DNA from: Mesostigma viride
Lineage: Eukaryota; Streptophyta; Mesostigmatophyceae; Mesostigmatales; Mesostigmataceae
Length of the DNA: 46,000 bases
Assembly: GCA_009746045.1 (NCBI GenBank)
Contig: RPFO01000645.1
Coordinates: forward strand, 1,635,586 to 1,681,585
Direction: 5' to 3'
Below, one piece after another: positions 11,001-20,375 of the stretch. Numbering within the stretch: position 1 is the first letter of the stretch; every line of letters starts with the position of its first letter. Both the position numbers and the translations under genes were made by a program. The notes beneath the pieces were generated by a model. It ran no database searches. It saw only the letters and a list, made by a program, of their open reading frames with translations, and had not been told where the DNA came from.

Positions 11001-12922
11001 CGGGTGGGCGGGTCAGTGGGCATCAGGGCTGCATGCGTGGTAAGGTGCTTGGTGAGACTGACTTGTAAGGACGGGAGGTCGTGGGTGAAACTGTCTAGTA
11101 TTGGGTTAGTGGTTTCTTTGGCATCATGGACCGCTTAGGTGGTGGTGGCTGCCACATTTCAGGTGGAAAGGGAGCAAAGCTGTTGCAGTAGCATGGCTGT
11201 AGGTCGATGATATGGCAGCATTATAATAGTAGTATGACACGAAAATTCTGTCGATGGATCTGGCACTGAGGTCCCATGCAGGCTTGCGCTTCTTCGGTCT
11301 TACAATGTGATTCGTTCTGTTGTTCTGGTTTGTCTGGCCTTGTCGTCTATTTAGGGCGGTCATTATTTTTTCTTGACTCGTTGCCTTTAACAGTATAGCA
11401 GCGTTGTTATTATTGTTGTCTTATGTCAGTGCATGGGATGCAATGCCCAGTATTTCAATATCTCGTTGCGACCTTTTGTGATGACTTTTCTTATTCGACA
11501 CCGGCACATCAAGCTTGATGCCTTTTATTTGGAGAGGGGCCATTTTTTTTAATAACGACAACTTGTGTTGCATTTTAATGCGCTCCATGCATGTCTCGAT
11601 TGCCCAGGTACCCCTGGAGGGCAAGCTGGGCACCCGCCAGCTGCCCTCGGGGATGGTGGTGACCCGCAGGAGGACGCGCGTGTACATCAGCGTGCCGGGC
11701 AAGATGGAGATGGTAGTGGAGGTGGTGCGTGCGTCGTTCTGGGAAGCCAACAAGGGACCTGGCAAGAACTTCCTGGTGAGTTGGGTGCATGCACATATTT
11801 CATATTGGATGTGAAGGGGTCTTTTTGCGCCAGGGTTAGGGTTTATGTGGAAGCGGGATGAAGCCGGGGGAGGGAAGAAGTGTAACTGTACTTGATTATG
11901 TGTTGGGGGTCAGAGATGGGGAGATGAAGAGGGAATACTAATGGAGAGATTTGCGCTGTTAGTCCTTTGTATATCACTATGTGATTAGCGTCCTCATCTG
12001 TTATGTTTTGGTTGCAGGACATCTTTCAAAAGAAAATGACAACTGATTTCAATGCCACATCACTGCATGGAAACGCTTGTACAGGCCGCATGCCCTTACG
12101 CTGGTGTTGCTTGATTTCAGAAATAAAATTATATAGAGCTTCATATGAAGCGTTGCTGTGCGTATCCCTGTGATTGCAAAAATAGCTTATTCTCGGACAT
12201 GGATTATCATCTCTAGATCTTGAGGCTAAGATGGAGGGAAGCTACAGTGCACGCTATTGAGAGGGCGCCCTCCCTCCTCGTTGTGTATACTGGGGTTGAG
12301 GTTCCATAATTAGCGGTATCCACATGATGCAATCGCGTGCTTTTAATCAATGAAATAATCATCCAATTGGAGTTGTTCGTCCTTATCTATGTTTTGCTAT
12401 CAATATTTTCTGATGTCATCGGCTAGTTCTCCGGCAGGGTCCTGACTTCCTTAGGCGTCCTCCCAGCTGGGAAGGGCGTGCTCGCATGCCTGCTGTGCCG
12501 CAGATGCATATGGGATGTTTTTTGCTTACGAGTTTCCATATTTCATAGCACCAGACTGAAGCGGCCACGTGTAAACTTGTGTTTCCTTGCTTGGTTTTTA
12601 CTGGATGCCGCAATCGTGGGGTAAAAGCCCTCTGACCATCATGCCAAAACTCACGTGCAATGGCTGTCTAAATCTGTCAGTACCTGCGTTACTATGCACT
12701 ATGTGCTTGGGCATGTGCTTCATTTCACAGAACTTCCAAGTCAAGCAGTTTGAGGCAGCGGGCGCGGTCCACGGCATCCTGGGCCAGTCCTTCTCCAAGC
12801 AGGGCGCGGAAGTGCCCATGGAGGGCACTGACGAGGACTATGTGACCAGCGGCATGTTTGCCGCCGACTGCCGCTTTGCCAAGTTCGCTCCGCGGTCTAA
12901 GCGCGGGGCGGCAAGGGTGTAA
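6627..12922 (+). CDS. RTX-repeat / Cys-rich / root-cap domain protein (5 exons seen, 5' end incomplete)
   Basis: Five exons join in frame through GT-AG introns: 6627-8048, 9141-9254, 9702-10468, 11608-11775 and 12731-12922 (TAA stop). Intron phases are 1, 1, 0, 0 and every junction keeps the frame. The product, about 887 residues without its start, has RTX-like Gly/Asp repeats, a Cys-rich module, a linker, and a C-terminal region matching the plant root cap/LEA-related family (DPHF start, VHGILGQ near the end, final TSGMFAADC). RTX repeats bind calcium outside cells and root-cap type domains occur in secreted proteins, so a cell-surface or matrix role is inferred. The ATG commonly taken at 6581 lies before the acceptor and is not used. 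One or more upstream exons, perhaps 3808-3882, supply the N-terminus. No enzyme motif was seen. Confidence 0.8.
8049..9140 (+). other. intron with (TA)n tract
   Basis: GT-AG intron, phase 1. It contains a (TA)n run at about 8329-8350 and no coding pattern. Confidence 0.7.
9141..9254 (+). CDS. exon: Cys-rich module
   Basis: A 114-bp exon in phase 1/phase 1. It encodes a compact module with Cys at VCAD, GCPVGFAC and DKC, continuing into CYANN of the next exon. Five closely spaced cysteines suggest an extracellular disulfide-bonded domain. The phase fit with both neighbours is the main support. Confidence 0.75.
9702..10468 (+). CDS. exon: linker and start of root-cap/VWD-like domain
   Basis: This exon opens after CATTCTGCAG and ends at GTAAGT. 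Its first half holds four further cysteines and an SRRRHLLQ basic/hydrophobic segment seen in other green-algal extracellular proteins. Its second half begins the root cap-type region at DPHFVSARGDRFDFVG, followed by SYCVLSDVRVHVNARL. That order (DP-F, FDF, YC-L-D, -VNA-) matches the start of plant root cap/LEA-related proteins and resembles VWD domains. A Ser/Ala/Gly-rich insertion (ATGASDAGTSGAS) interrupts it. Confidence 0.8.
11608..11775 (+). CDS. exon: middle of root-cap domain
   Basis: A 56-codon, phase 0 exon between TTGCCCAG and GTGAGT. It encodes an even beta-strand pattern (MVVTRRRTRVYISVPGKMEM), as expected for the middle of the root-cap domain. Confidence 0.8.
12731..12922 (+). 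CDS. terminal exon: end of root-cap domain
   Basis: Phase 0 exon after TTTCACAG. VHGILGQSF followed by TSGMFAADCRFAKF matches the conserved end of the root-cap family (HGVLGQ-type motif, then a TSSLFA-C type motif). The stop is TAA at 12920-12922, after a short basic tail. Confidence 0.85.
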   Translation, partial: NFQVKQFEAAGAVHGILGQSFSKQGAEVPMEGTDEDYVTSGMFAADCRFAKFAPRSKRGAARV

Positions 12923-13499
12923 TACCATGGTGGTCTTATCACCAGCATCTCGCCACAGTCCTGATCCAAATTTGTGACACTCGCCCAGGGACAAGCAACT
13001 TAGTGGCTCAGTGGCATGAAATCTTGTATTTTACGGCAACTCCATGCAGGTTAGTGTGCTGCTGCATAGGGGGTTGGCCCATTGCCAAAAACGGGCTTAG
13101 CCAGCAGGGTGGCCTGATTGCCGGTCGGAAGAGATTTATTGGTTGGCCACATTCCGGCAGCTATATTTGGTGTTGACGGCCCTTGACGGCTCATAATCAT
13201 TACAGGTTATACTTTTTCCTCCCACTGGGTTTCCTGGTGTTTTTCTTCATACCAGTTGGCAGCATTTATTTGACTATCATTGTTGGTTGACTATGGCGAC
13301 GAGAGCTATGGCCAACCTACCTCAAGCTCCGGCAGACTGCAGGGAGGAAGCCGGTGTACTGGCGGGGGGCGTTCATCTACGTTGACCACAAGCCCTGGCA
13401 GCCCACCCCAGCCTAGGGACATCCTTATTAGTATCGCAGTAGTGCAGAATAGTCAGGCTTAGCCTTAGACGTGGCCCGCACCCACTTACACACCCGTGA
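12923..13499. other. 3' flank of the root-cap gene; no further gene supported
   Basis: Presumed 3' untranslated and intergenic sequence. An ORF-like stretch at 13300-13420 could be a decayed upstream part of the adjacent LINE, but it is out of frame with it and carries no motif. Confidence 0.4.
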
Positions 13500-13905
13500 T
13501 GGGATCCTCATACCAAGGCATTCGATACGGTTATATGGGACGCCCTGTGGGTGGTCCTTCACCTGTGCCGTGTCCCATCGTACATGGTTGAGATCATCCG
13601 CCAGTTCTATGAAGGGTCCCAAGCCCAGGTCCGTACTGCCGACGGCGTCACTCCGGCGTTCCCCCTGCACACCGGGGTGTGGCAGGGCTGTGTGCTCTCC
13701 CCATATCTATTCATCATTATGGTGGACTATGTTATGCGGCGTGCACAAGCCCGCTTCGCCCGGGTGGAGGGGCGCCCGCCGGGGATCGAGGTCACGGAGT
13801 ACGCCAGCTACGGCGGGGTTGACCCACCCTACCGCCTGAGCGATCTGATCTACGCTGATGACACGACACTCGTGGAAACCCCGGAGTCAGCCCAACTCTG
13901 GCTAG
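13500..13905 (+). pseudogene. non-LTR reverse transcriptase, 5' half of a split relic
   Basis: Open in one frame from 13500, it shows RT motif A (HTKAFDTV), motif B (WQGCVLSPYLF) and motif C (LIYADDTTLVE, catalytic YADD). The frame is cut at 13905 by the LTR retrotransposon and resumes at 43740 (QLWL joins DSLSLEARAVG). A TGA just before motif A and the absence of an endonuclease upstream show the copy was already truncated. It is a LINE unrelated to the nested R2-like pair. The clade cannot be fixed from this fragment, though the YADD and C-terminal GHLAR-type motif fit RTE/L2-like groups. Confidence 0.8.
13901..13905 (+). repeat. target site duplication GCTAG, left copy
   Basis: Five bases directly before the 5' LTR, repeated exactly at 43735-43739 after the 3' LTR. 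Confidence 0.85.
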
Positions 13906-14584
13906 TGTTGCGTGCCCGACCCTTGGAACGGGCGCAACAATGGAATAAATTATGTATTTTGGCTTGTTGTCATAGTCCGTAGGACTTTGGGACTCATTTC
14001 GGGACTTAATTTGGGAATTGTCCCTTGGTCAGGACTTTTGTATGGAACTTTATGATAGTTTGTGTGATTCGGACCAGTTATTTTGGGCCTAGGTTGATGT
14101 ATGCGATCTTCTAGGGGCCGGTGCAGTCGCGCCGCGCTGGGTACTTTATAGCTGGTTGAGATATTGTACTCATGCGTGGATTCTGTAGCCTGGCGAGGGT
14201 CGATGTCGACCCGAGGATCTTGTGTGGACTGCATGTTTCGGAGTTCTCTGGAAGGTCGGCGCCATGTCGGTGCCTCTTCCCAGCTTGGTGGCAGACCCAG
14301 GTGAAATTGGTCCGAGGACGAGAGTCTCGTCCTCTGGGTTTGATGAATGTAAAGTGCGATGACGCCTTCATATTAAACCTGGGGCAACTATCCATTTGTA
14401 ATTGGTATTGCTAGCCATTATAAGTGTGTATTAAATAGCTTGGCATCAAGCCGCGGTGCCAGATATCTCACGACCCCAGTCGTGAAGCGCAATCTGCATT
14501 AGGCCACCTTGATTCTTCCTATTACCGGCATAGTTGATCTTTCGCGACGTAGCTCAGGCTAGGTGTCTGGGCTGGCACATTACA
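13906..14584 (+). repeat. 5' LTR (679 bp)
   Basis: Begins TGTTGCGTGCCCG and ends GGCACATTACA. It matches 43057-43734 except for an extra G near 14141, a C/T difference in GCAGACC(C/T)AG and an A/G difference in the last 11 bases. TTTATA (about 14145) and ATTATAAG (about 14418) are possible promoter boxes. TGTAA, the usual green-algal poly(A) signal, occurs twice (about 14348 and 14397). Confidence 0.92.
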
Positions 14585-14585
14585 C

Positions 14586-14602
14586 TGGTTATCGGAGGTT
14601 TG
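14586..14602 (+). promoter_or_regulatory. candidate tRNA primer-binding site
   Basis: One base after the LTR, sequence starting TGGTTATCGGAGG. The leading TGG pairs with a tRNA CCA end, and the rest is loosely like the initiator-Met PBS (TGGTATCAGAGC). The tRNA is not assigned. Confidence 0.45.
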
Positions 14603-14954
14603 TGTTGCTGGCTAGGTTAGCTAACTCTCGCAGAGAGAGCTAGTGTAGCCAGTCAGGAAGACCAAGGCGGAGCTTGGTGTAGATAGAGGTTCCGTTATTC
14701 AACGACCGCTGGACAGGTCGGCGGCAATCCCGCAAGGGATTCAACGACGACCTAGACGGCGAGCGGCCAGTAAGGAATACTCGGCGGGGTCAGCAGCGAT
14801 CCCGTGGTGTTGGGCTGTCGACGGTAGCGGCTAAAGCCCCAGTTTTCAACGACACCCGGTGGCGGCCAGAGCTCCGGCTTTCAACGACACCAGGTGGCGG
14901 CCAGAACTCAGGGTTTTCAACGATACTGACGGCAGTAAGGCATCGGTAAAGCAA

Positions 14955-14962
14955 TATATATA
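14955..14962 (+). repeat. TATATATA flank of LINE cluster, left copy
   Basis: The same eight bases recur at 38485-38492 on the other side of the LINE pair. This is either a target duplication or part of a pre-existing TA tract. Confidence 0.55.
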
Positions 14963-15096
14963 TTAAAAATATAATTACTTACAGCAGAGTGAAATCACTC
15001 AAACCAAAGCAAACGCCCAGCTATAAACCTATATACAGAGCCATGTCAAAGCTCTATACTACGATAAGACCAATGGAAACGCCTAACGGGAGGAAC

Positions 15097-17307
15097 CTAA
15101 TAGCCCTGCTGCACCGCAAAATCAGCCCGCGTACGGCGGAGCATGATGTCAGCCATGGCCCGAGTCAGCGCCACCGACAAGCGCTGACGCCAATATGACG
15201 TCCAGGTCCGCGCCGACCATGGGGCCCGCTGGCCCTCCAGGTCCAGCCGGTCCTCCCGGAGCCGGCAACACTCCTTGAAGAAGGCGGAGGTCAGGGGCCC
15301 CATGGCCCCAAACTCCTCCAGGACAAAGGGCACCACACGATGGTGCCCGACGTCGCCGTAGGCCAGGAGCTTGGCCCGCTCCGCCCGGTCCGCCGTGTAA
15401 CCTGCCGTGAGGGAGGCCCCAGCCACGTGGCTAAGAGCCAAGGGCCGCGCCACCGAAACGTCAATAAGCAGATGCCGGCCACCCCCCTCAAAGTCCAGCA
15501 CCACGATGTCAGGCCGGTGGTTGGGGGAATAGAAGGCAGCGCCATCCGCATCCTCGGACCGGATGTTCGCGTGGGGGAAAACCGACCGAATCATGGCGAG
15601 CACCACCGTCAGGAGGACAGTGTGCAAATACAAATACCAATTCTGATTCTGTTGGCCCCCCATGCAGGCAAGGTAGTGAGTCCCCGTGGGATCCAGCGGC
15701 TGCCCACAGCTACCACAAGGCCGCCCGGCCGGAACAAGAGGCTGCGGGGCAAATAGCTGGTGCCGGAGCGCCACCGAGTAGTGGCTGGGAGCCAAGGCGA
15801 ATGGGGGGGCCATGGGAAGAGCACGAAGGTACGCCGAGCCCACACTCCGCAAGGAAAGCGAGAACAGCCACGCACGTCCCTGGGCGTTGAGGTCCGCGAA
15901 AAGAGCAATCCAATCAGCCGTGTGCAGAATACCCGCGTAGGTTTTCTGGTGTTTATCGATGACGCGAGCAGGGAATGCGGCGGGAGATTGAACGGAGGCG
16001 ACCGAGGGAGTGCCGCGAGGGAGGTGGCGCTGTACCGCCTGAGCGGCACGGACGGGAGAACAGGCCTGCTGGATCTCAGCATAGGCCTCCTGGATGGCGG
16101 TGACGAAGGGCAAAGGGCTGCTGGGGTCCAGGAGGTCAGGCGCTGCCGTTGCCAAAAGGGGCAGGAGCCGGCAGCTTTCCGCCCACGACTGAGCGACGGA
16201 GCCCAAAAAGGCTGCTGGGGCCAGCCGGGCGGCACGAGTCAGACCGCAGCCACCCATCCGTGCAGGCAGGGAGGCAATGCGAATAGCATGTGGCGGGAGG
16301 TCGGGGCCCGGGACCAGCTGCGCCAAGGCCGACTGGATGCGTTCGTCGTGGCCCTCGGCGGCCAGCCGGACCTGAGACGGAAGAGCGCCCCGGAGCCAGT
16401 GAACGACGCGAGGGTGAGCGCAAAACCACAGAAGCAGACCCTTGGTCTGCGAATCATGAAGGCGCGCAATCAAGGGCAGTACCTCAGTGCGTGCCTCGAG
16501 GGCGGCCCGCAGAGCATCGATGACAAACGCGGGGTCGCCAACCGGAACGCCGAGGACATCCAACCCATGGAGGCGCTCGTCCCGGCCCAAGAGCTGGGGC
16601 GGAAAGCCGGAGCAATCACCTTGGGGCGAGTACACCGCGCACTTGGCAAGGGTCAACTGGAGGTTGATGTCGGCCACCGCGGTCTGCAGTGCCAGCAGAG
16701 CCGCGGTGGTGTCCGGCACAGGGCCCAGAAGGTAGATATCATCCAAGTAGGCCTGAATAGCGACCGCCGGGTGGGCAGCATGGACCGCTTGGAGGCAACC
16801 CTGGAGGGGGGCGGCAAAGTACAGGGGTCCCAGGGGGTCCCCTTGCTGGGTGCCCGACCGCGACAGCAGGCCGCCGCGAGTGCCGTCCTCCATGATGTGA
16901 ACCAGTTGGCCGGGCTGGCCGTAGCACACGGCTGTCCAAGCGTACAAGTCCTCGAAGGACTCCATGACGGCCGCAAACATGCTGGCGCGGGACAGACTGT
17001 TGAACGCGTTGTGGCAGTCGACCTTGACGACAGCGTGGGTGGGGTGGGCCTCGAGGTAGGCCTGCACCGAATGGATGAGGATATCCGCCCCGCCTGGAGT
17101 CGTCACCCCCAGCTGGGCCGCCACCGAGGTCTCACCCGCTGCGAGGGGCGGGCAGAAAAAGGCACGGAGCTCGGGCGCCTTTTGGCGGCAGATCACTTTG
17201 CCCACGAGCTTGCGGAGCACCTCACCGCAGGCGATCGGGCGCACCTTGCCCTCGGGGGGGGCAAGACACCCTTGAGCAGAGCGAGGAGGCGAGCGCCCGC
17301 TAACCAC
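15097..17307 (-). CDS. LINE-1 polyprotein, C-terminal part: reverse transcriptase, CCHC and REL endonuclease
   Basis: RT motifs in order (numbered from the ORF's first residue): VRPIACGEVLRKL at about 22-34, motif A VDCHNAFN with D97, motif B GTQQGDPLG at about 152-160, motif C YLDD at 187-190, then the GVPVGDP hairpin. A CCHC knuckle (CGSCG ... GTHYLAC) lies near 529-546. The restriction-like endonuclease follows with RPDIVVLD and LIDVSVARP (about 597-625), the PD...D signature. This is the target-primed reverse transcription machinery of R2-type LINEs. All catalytic residues looked for are present. The true N-terminus lies upstream across the frameshift. Confidence 0.9.
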   Translation of the reverse strand: MVSGRSPPRSAQGCLAPPEGKVRPIACGEVLRKLVGKVICRQKAPELRAFFCPPLAAGETSVAAQLGVTTPGGADILIHSVQAYLEAHPTHAVVKVDCHNAFNSLSRASMFAAVMESFEDLYAWTAVCYGQPGQLVHIMEDGTRGGLLSRSGTQQGDPLGPLYFAAPLQGCLQAVHAAHPAVAIQAYLDDIYLLGPVPDTTAALLALQTAVADINLQLTLAKCAVYSPQGDCSGFPPQLLGRDERLHGLDVLGVPVGDPAFVIDALRAALEARTEVLPLIARLHDSQTKGLLLWFCAHPRVVHWLRGALPSQVRLAAEGHDERIQSALAQLVPGPDLPPHAIRIASLPARMGGCGLTRAARLAPAAFLGSVAQSWAESCRLLPLLATAAPDLLDPSSPLPFVTAIQEAYAEIQQACSPVRAAQAVQRHLPRGTPSVASVQSPAAFPARVIDKHQKTYAGILHTADWIALFADLNAQGRAWLFSLSLRSVGSAYLRALPMAPPFALAPSHYSVALRHQLFAPQPLVPAGRPCGSCGQPLDPTGTHYLACMGGQQNQNWYLYLHTVLLTVVLAMIRSVFPHANIRSEDADGAAFYSPNHRPDIVVLDFEGGGRHLLIDVSVARPLALSHVAGASLTAGYTADRAERAKLLAYGDVGHHRVVPFVLEEFGAMGPLTSAFFKECCRLREDRLDLEGQRAPWSARTWTSYWRQRLSVALTRAMADIMLRRTRADFAVQQGY

Positions 17308-18167
17308 TCGCGCGCAGCGGGAGGAACGCGACCAGCCGCCAGGTCAATGAGGGTGTCAAAGAGAATGTCCTCGCCCCCATGCCCCACCAGGACCTCCAAG
17401 TGCTCGTAGCGCCAGCCCGACGGCCCGGTAGAGGAAGCCCGCGGGACCTCACGCATCACCTCCAGGAAGCAGTCGCGGTCCAGCCGGAGGGGGGCCGGCA
17501 GGGGGTCCGGCACGGGCAGCTGGAATCCGGGCTCCGCAGGGTGAAGAGCCTCCAAGGCCGCCAGGGTAGCCGCATTGGCGGGGGCGAGCTTGGCCATTTC
17601 CAAGCGGGTCATGGCCCGGCTGAGCTGCCCCTCGCGGACGAGGCGGATGACGTCGGCGGCCACCCGCTCGAAGTTGACCTCCCCCGACAGCCGGGCCGTG
17701 CGCGGGGGCGGCACGCCAAACAGCCCCTCCCAGTCCCCCTGCAGAAAGCGTCGGCAACGGGCAATAACCGCACCCTGGAGGCCGCGCACACCACGCCCGA
17801 GAGGGGTGAGGAGCAGGCGGGGGGTCACCATGTGCAGTTTAAAGCCCAGCGGGTCGTCCGGAGCGGCGTGCATGCGCCGGAGAGAAACGATTGCACATTG
17901 CGCGAAAAGGCTACGCGCGCGGTGGGGGAGGTCGGTCAGGGTAGACGTCGGGTTGATGGCGCATGCATCCCAGGGGACCGTGTCAAGCCAACGCCAACTG
18001 GCCGAGTAGTCGGGCGGCGGGGGCTGGGAGCCGGGGGAGCCGAGGCGGGAGGGGGGGAGGGGGCCGGGACTGCTGGCCGGTTGAGGGGCCGTTGAGCAAC
18101 ACAGGCGCGCGCGTGCTGAGCGCGCCCGTGAATGGAGTACACCCGCTGGCAGTGAGCTTCCGGGCAC
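17193..18167 (-). CDS. LINE-1 polyprotein, middle part: RT N-terminal region
   Basis: Continues the N-terminal part after a frameshift. It includes conserved SSTGPSGWRYEHL, the N-terminal RT motif also found in LINE-2, and upstream alpha-helical sequence (HRARSLFAQCAIVSLRRMH) shared with LINE-2. It is lost at the G8 run 17254-17261, after which the 15097-17307 frame carries on. The first residues of this ORF, up to the G run at 18051-18057, are a shadow of the zinc-finger frame. Confidence 0.75.
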   Translation of the reverse strand: MPGSSLPAGVLHSRARSARARLCCSTAPQPASSPGPLPPSRLGSPGSQPPPPDYSASWRWLDTVPWDACAINPTSTLTDLPHRARSLFAQCAIVSLRRMHAAPDDPLGFKLHMVTPRLLLTPLGRGVRGLQGAVIARCRRFLQGDWEGLFGVPPPRTARLSGEVNFERVAADVIRLVREGQLSRAMTRLEMAKLAPANAATLAALEALHPAEPGFQLPVPDPLPAPLRLDRDCFLEVMREVPRASSTGPSGWRYEHLEVLVGHGGEDILFDTLIDLAAGRVPPAAREWLAGARLLALLKGVLPPPRARCARSPAVRCSASSWAK

Positions 18168-20266
18168 CGGTAACAGCTCATGGCCTGCAGATCCGCCGCG
18201 CCGAGATCGGGGTGCACAGCGCGAAGGTGCTGGCAGAGGAGGTTACGGTTGTGGAACACACCCGCACACGGGGACCCCGTGGGAAGCAGCACGGCACACC
18301 GGTGAAGGCCGTCGGCGGGCGCTGAGTGGCGGGGAGCGGCGCCAGCAAAGGCAGGACGTGGGGCCTGCGGCGTCTCCCCAGCCGGGCCGGCAGGCGCGCG
18401 CACCACGACCCGACCAGCGCCCGGCAGGCCCGCCGGGGCCACGGAGGAGGCAGTGCCCACCGGGGAGACCCCCAGCGGAGGGGGATCGAGAACGCCGGCG
18501 CCCCTCCCAGGGGGACTCGCCAGCGCGCCCGCGACCACCCCAGGCCCCGGCAACGAGGCCGGGGGCGGAGGCCGAGGGGTCGGGGAGGCAGCTGGCCCCG
18601 GGGCCCGGTGGGGACCCGGCAGGGGACCCAGCGAGACCGGGGGCGGGCCGAGAGGAAGCGCAGTCCCAGGGGGCGGCACAACAGCCCGGCACAACGGGCA
18701 GCGCGGCACGGAGTGGAGCAAGCTGCGCGCGATGCACGCTTGATGGAATGTGTGGCCGCACGCGGGCAGGCGACACAAGCCATCCCCCGGCCGGAAGGGC
18801 TCAAGGCAGATGGCACAGGAGCCCGACTCGGGGTCGTCCCCCTCCAGAAGGGACCGGACATGAGGGGGGGGCGGGTCCCAGCCGGCCTCCCAGCAACCCG
18901 GGAGGGCGGCAATCTGGGCGCGCGAGAGGATGCCGACCGGTTGGTCAGCCGCGGGGTGCCATTCGTGCGGGATGCCTGCCAACTCCAGGATGTCGTGGAG
19001 GAAGGCAGAAACAGGCGTCCCCGCGGTTAGGGGCTGGGCGCGCCCGGCCGAGTCCACCAAGATGGCCTGGCCGCCCTGAACCGCGATGGGGGCCCCGAAC
19101 TCCACACGCAGCATGGCGGCCTGCGCCAGGCTGAGGGAGGTGATGAGAAAGCCCCCACTGGCAACCGGGCCGGGAGGCGGGGCCTGGGCGTCCAAGAAGA
19201 GGCGAAGCTGCCGCGGGGACATGAGGCCCAGGTCGGCGCCGCCCGCGAGGTAGGCCGCCCGCACCGAGACCTGTGCGTCTCGAGCCACCGCCGTGACGAA
19301 CTCGACCACCGCCTGACCCACCCGCTCGTCCAGGGAAAGCAGCTCTTCCTGCCGGGCGGCCGGGAGATGCCACGGCAGCCGGCAGCCGGCGTGATATCCT
19401 TCCAAGACATACCCCCAAAGAGTCGAGGCCGTCACCGGGGGGGCGGCGGAAAGAAATGTCGCCCGCACCTGCGCAACTAGGGCCAGGAAGGCCGGGGGCC
19501 TAGGGAGCGAGGGGAAGGCGGCCTGGAGCCCGACCGCGTCCAGCAACAAAGGGCAGTACGCCCAAGAAAAGGTGGCGCGGCCCACCACGCCGACAATGTG
19601 CGAGGGCGGCCACGAGGTGAACGCGTGGGCCCGGGGGCCGCCGTCCCACGCGGCAAGGACGGGGGTGGCGGCTGGGTGGCCAACCGCGGCCGGGGGAAGG
19701 GAGGCCAGAGCGTCGGGGAGCGAGGGGCCGGGGGCGGGCGCCGGGGTCGCCAGGCCCGCCGGGGAGTCGGCCGGGCTCAGCCCAGGCGACAGCGCCGCGC
19801 CCCCGTCGGCGGGGCCAGGCGACGGGTGGGGCCCCGGGGCCGAGGGCGCCAGGGCCCGAGCAACGGCGGCCCCATCGGGCAGGCCACGGCCCGCCCCGAG
19901 GGCCTCGGCAGGGGGGCACACGGGGCAGGGGGCCGGAGCACCCAGCGGGGAGGGCAGCCCGGGGGCCCGCCGGGGGGGACAGCGCGGGCACGTCCAGGAG
20001 CCCGGCGGGACCCGGTAGAGCCGGGGAGTAAGACACTGCAAGTGCCACCCGGAATTGCAAGCATCACAAACTAACATGTGGTGCCCGCGGTGCCCGCTCC
20101 GGCAGACCTCGCAGACCAAGGAGGGGGAGACCGGGGCGCCCGAGCCCCCCGCAGCCGGGTCGCCCACCTCCGCAAGAAGGGCCGCAAGCCGAGAGGACCG
20201 CCGAGGCGCCAACCGGGGAGCGGGGGAGCCGTTGGGCGAAGGGGGTCGTGGGTCGTCCATGAACAA
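17936..20266 (-). CDS. LINE-1 polyprotein, N-terminal part: PHD, RING-H2 and C2H2 fingers
   Basis: The best start is the ATG at 20258-20260; the open frame extends two codons further up. A PHD finger of C4HC3 type spans residues about 50-94 (C50, C53, C65, C68, H73, C76, C91, C94). After a Pro/Ala-rich linker comes a conserved globular stretch (about 200-470) shared with LINE-2. A RING-H2 follows at about 482-525 (CAIC ... CGHTFH ... CPLC), then two C2H2-like fingers at about 645-712, the usual DNA-binding part of R2-type proteins. PHD fingers read histone tails and RING-H2 domains act as ubiquitin ligases; those roles here are inference. The frame leaves the coding path at the G7 run 18051-18057. 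Confidence 0.85.
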   Translation of the reverse strand: MFMDDPRPPSPNGSPAPRLAPRRSSRLAALLAEVGDPAAGGSGAPVSPSLVCEVCRSGHRGHHMLVCDACNSGWHLQCLTPRLYRVPPGSWTCPRCPPRRAPGLPSPLGAPAPCPVCPPAEALGAGRGLPDGAAVARALAPSAPGPHPSPGPADGGAALSPGLSPADSPAGLATPAPAPGPSLPDALASLPPAAVGHPAATPVLAAWDGGPRAHAFTSWPPSHIVGVVGRATFSWAYCPLLLDAVGLQAAFPSLPRPPAFLALVAQVRATFLSAAPPVTASTLWGYVLEGYHAGCRLPWHLPAARQEELLSLDERVGQAVVEFVTAVARDAQVSVRAAYLAGGADLGLMSPRQLRLFLDAQAPPPGPVASGGFLITSLSLAQAAMLRVEFGAPIAVQGGQAILVDSAGRAQPLTAGTPVSAFLHDILELAGIPHEWHPAADQPVGILSRAQIAALPGCWEAGWDPPPPHVRSLLEGDDPESGSCAICLEPFRPGDGLCRLPACGHTFHQACIARSLLHSVPRCPLCRAVVPPPGTALPLGPPPVSLGPLPGPHRAPGPAASPTPRPPPPASLPGPGVVAGALASPPGRGAGVLDPPPLGVSPVGTASSVAPAGLPGAGRVVVRAPAGPAGETPQAPRPAFAGAAPRHSAPADGLHRCAVLLPTGSPCAGVFHNRNLLCQHLRAVHPDLGAADLQAMSCYRCPEAHCQRVYSIHGRAQHARACVAQRPLNRPAVPAPSPPPASAPPAPSPRRPTTRPVGVGLTRSPGMHAPSTRRLP

Positions 20267-20310
20267 TCAGGGCAGGCGTGGCAGCCACCGAGGGGGGGGG
20301 CCGGGGGGTG

Positions 20311-20360
20311 TGGGGGGCGGAGCCCCCCACGCGGGGGGTTTGGGGGGCGGCAGCCCCCCA
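20311..20360 (-). other. paired GC-rich hairpins in LINE-1 5' UTR
   Basis: Two inverted repeats (TGGGGGGCGGAGCCCCCCA at about 20311-20329 and TGGGGGGCGGCAGCCCCCCA at about 20341-20360) lie between the monomers and the ATG. LINE-2 has the same pair at 29663-29709. Confidence 0.75.
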
Positions 20361-20375
20361 ACGCGCTGCGGTCGC

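Larger units (their letters stand above)
14585..14962 (+). other. LTR-element leader with short TTCAACGA repeats
   Basis: Non-coding leader. TTCAACGA recurs about five times between 14710 and 14930, partly within a repeated block (ACACC-GGTGGCGGCCAGA). It is interrupted at the TATATATA tract by the nested LINE cluster and continues at 38485. Confidence 0.6.

Noticed and set aside
12917-12921. TGTAA poly(A) signal of the host gene
   Set aside because: It overlaps the stop codon, which would leave almost no 3' UTR. Probably chance.
15760-17409. 549-residue plus-strand ORF
   Set aside because: Antisense shadow of the LINE-1 RT. Low-complexity GC-driven frame without motifs.
18358-19134. 258-residue Arg/Gly-rich plus-strand ORF
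   Set aside because: Antisense shadow of the LINE-1 zinc-finger region.
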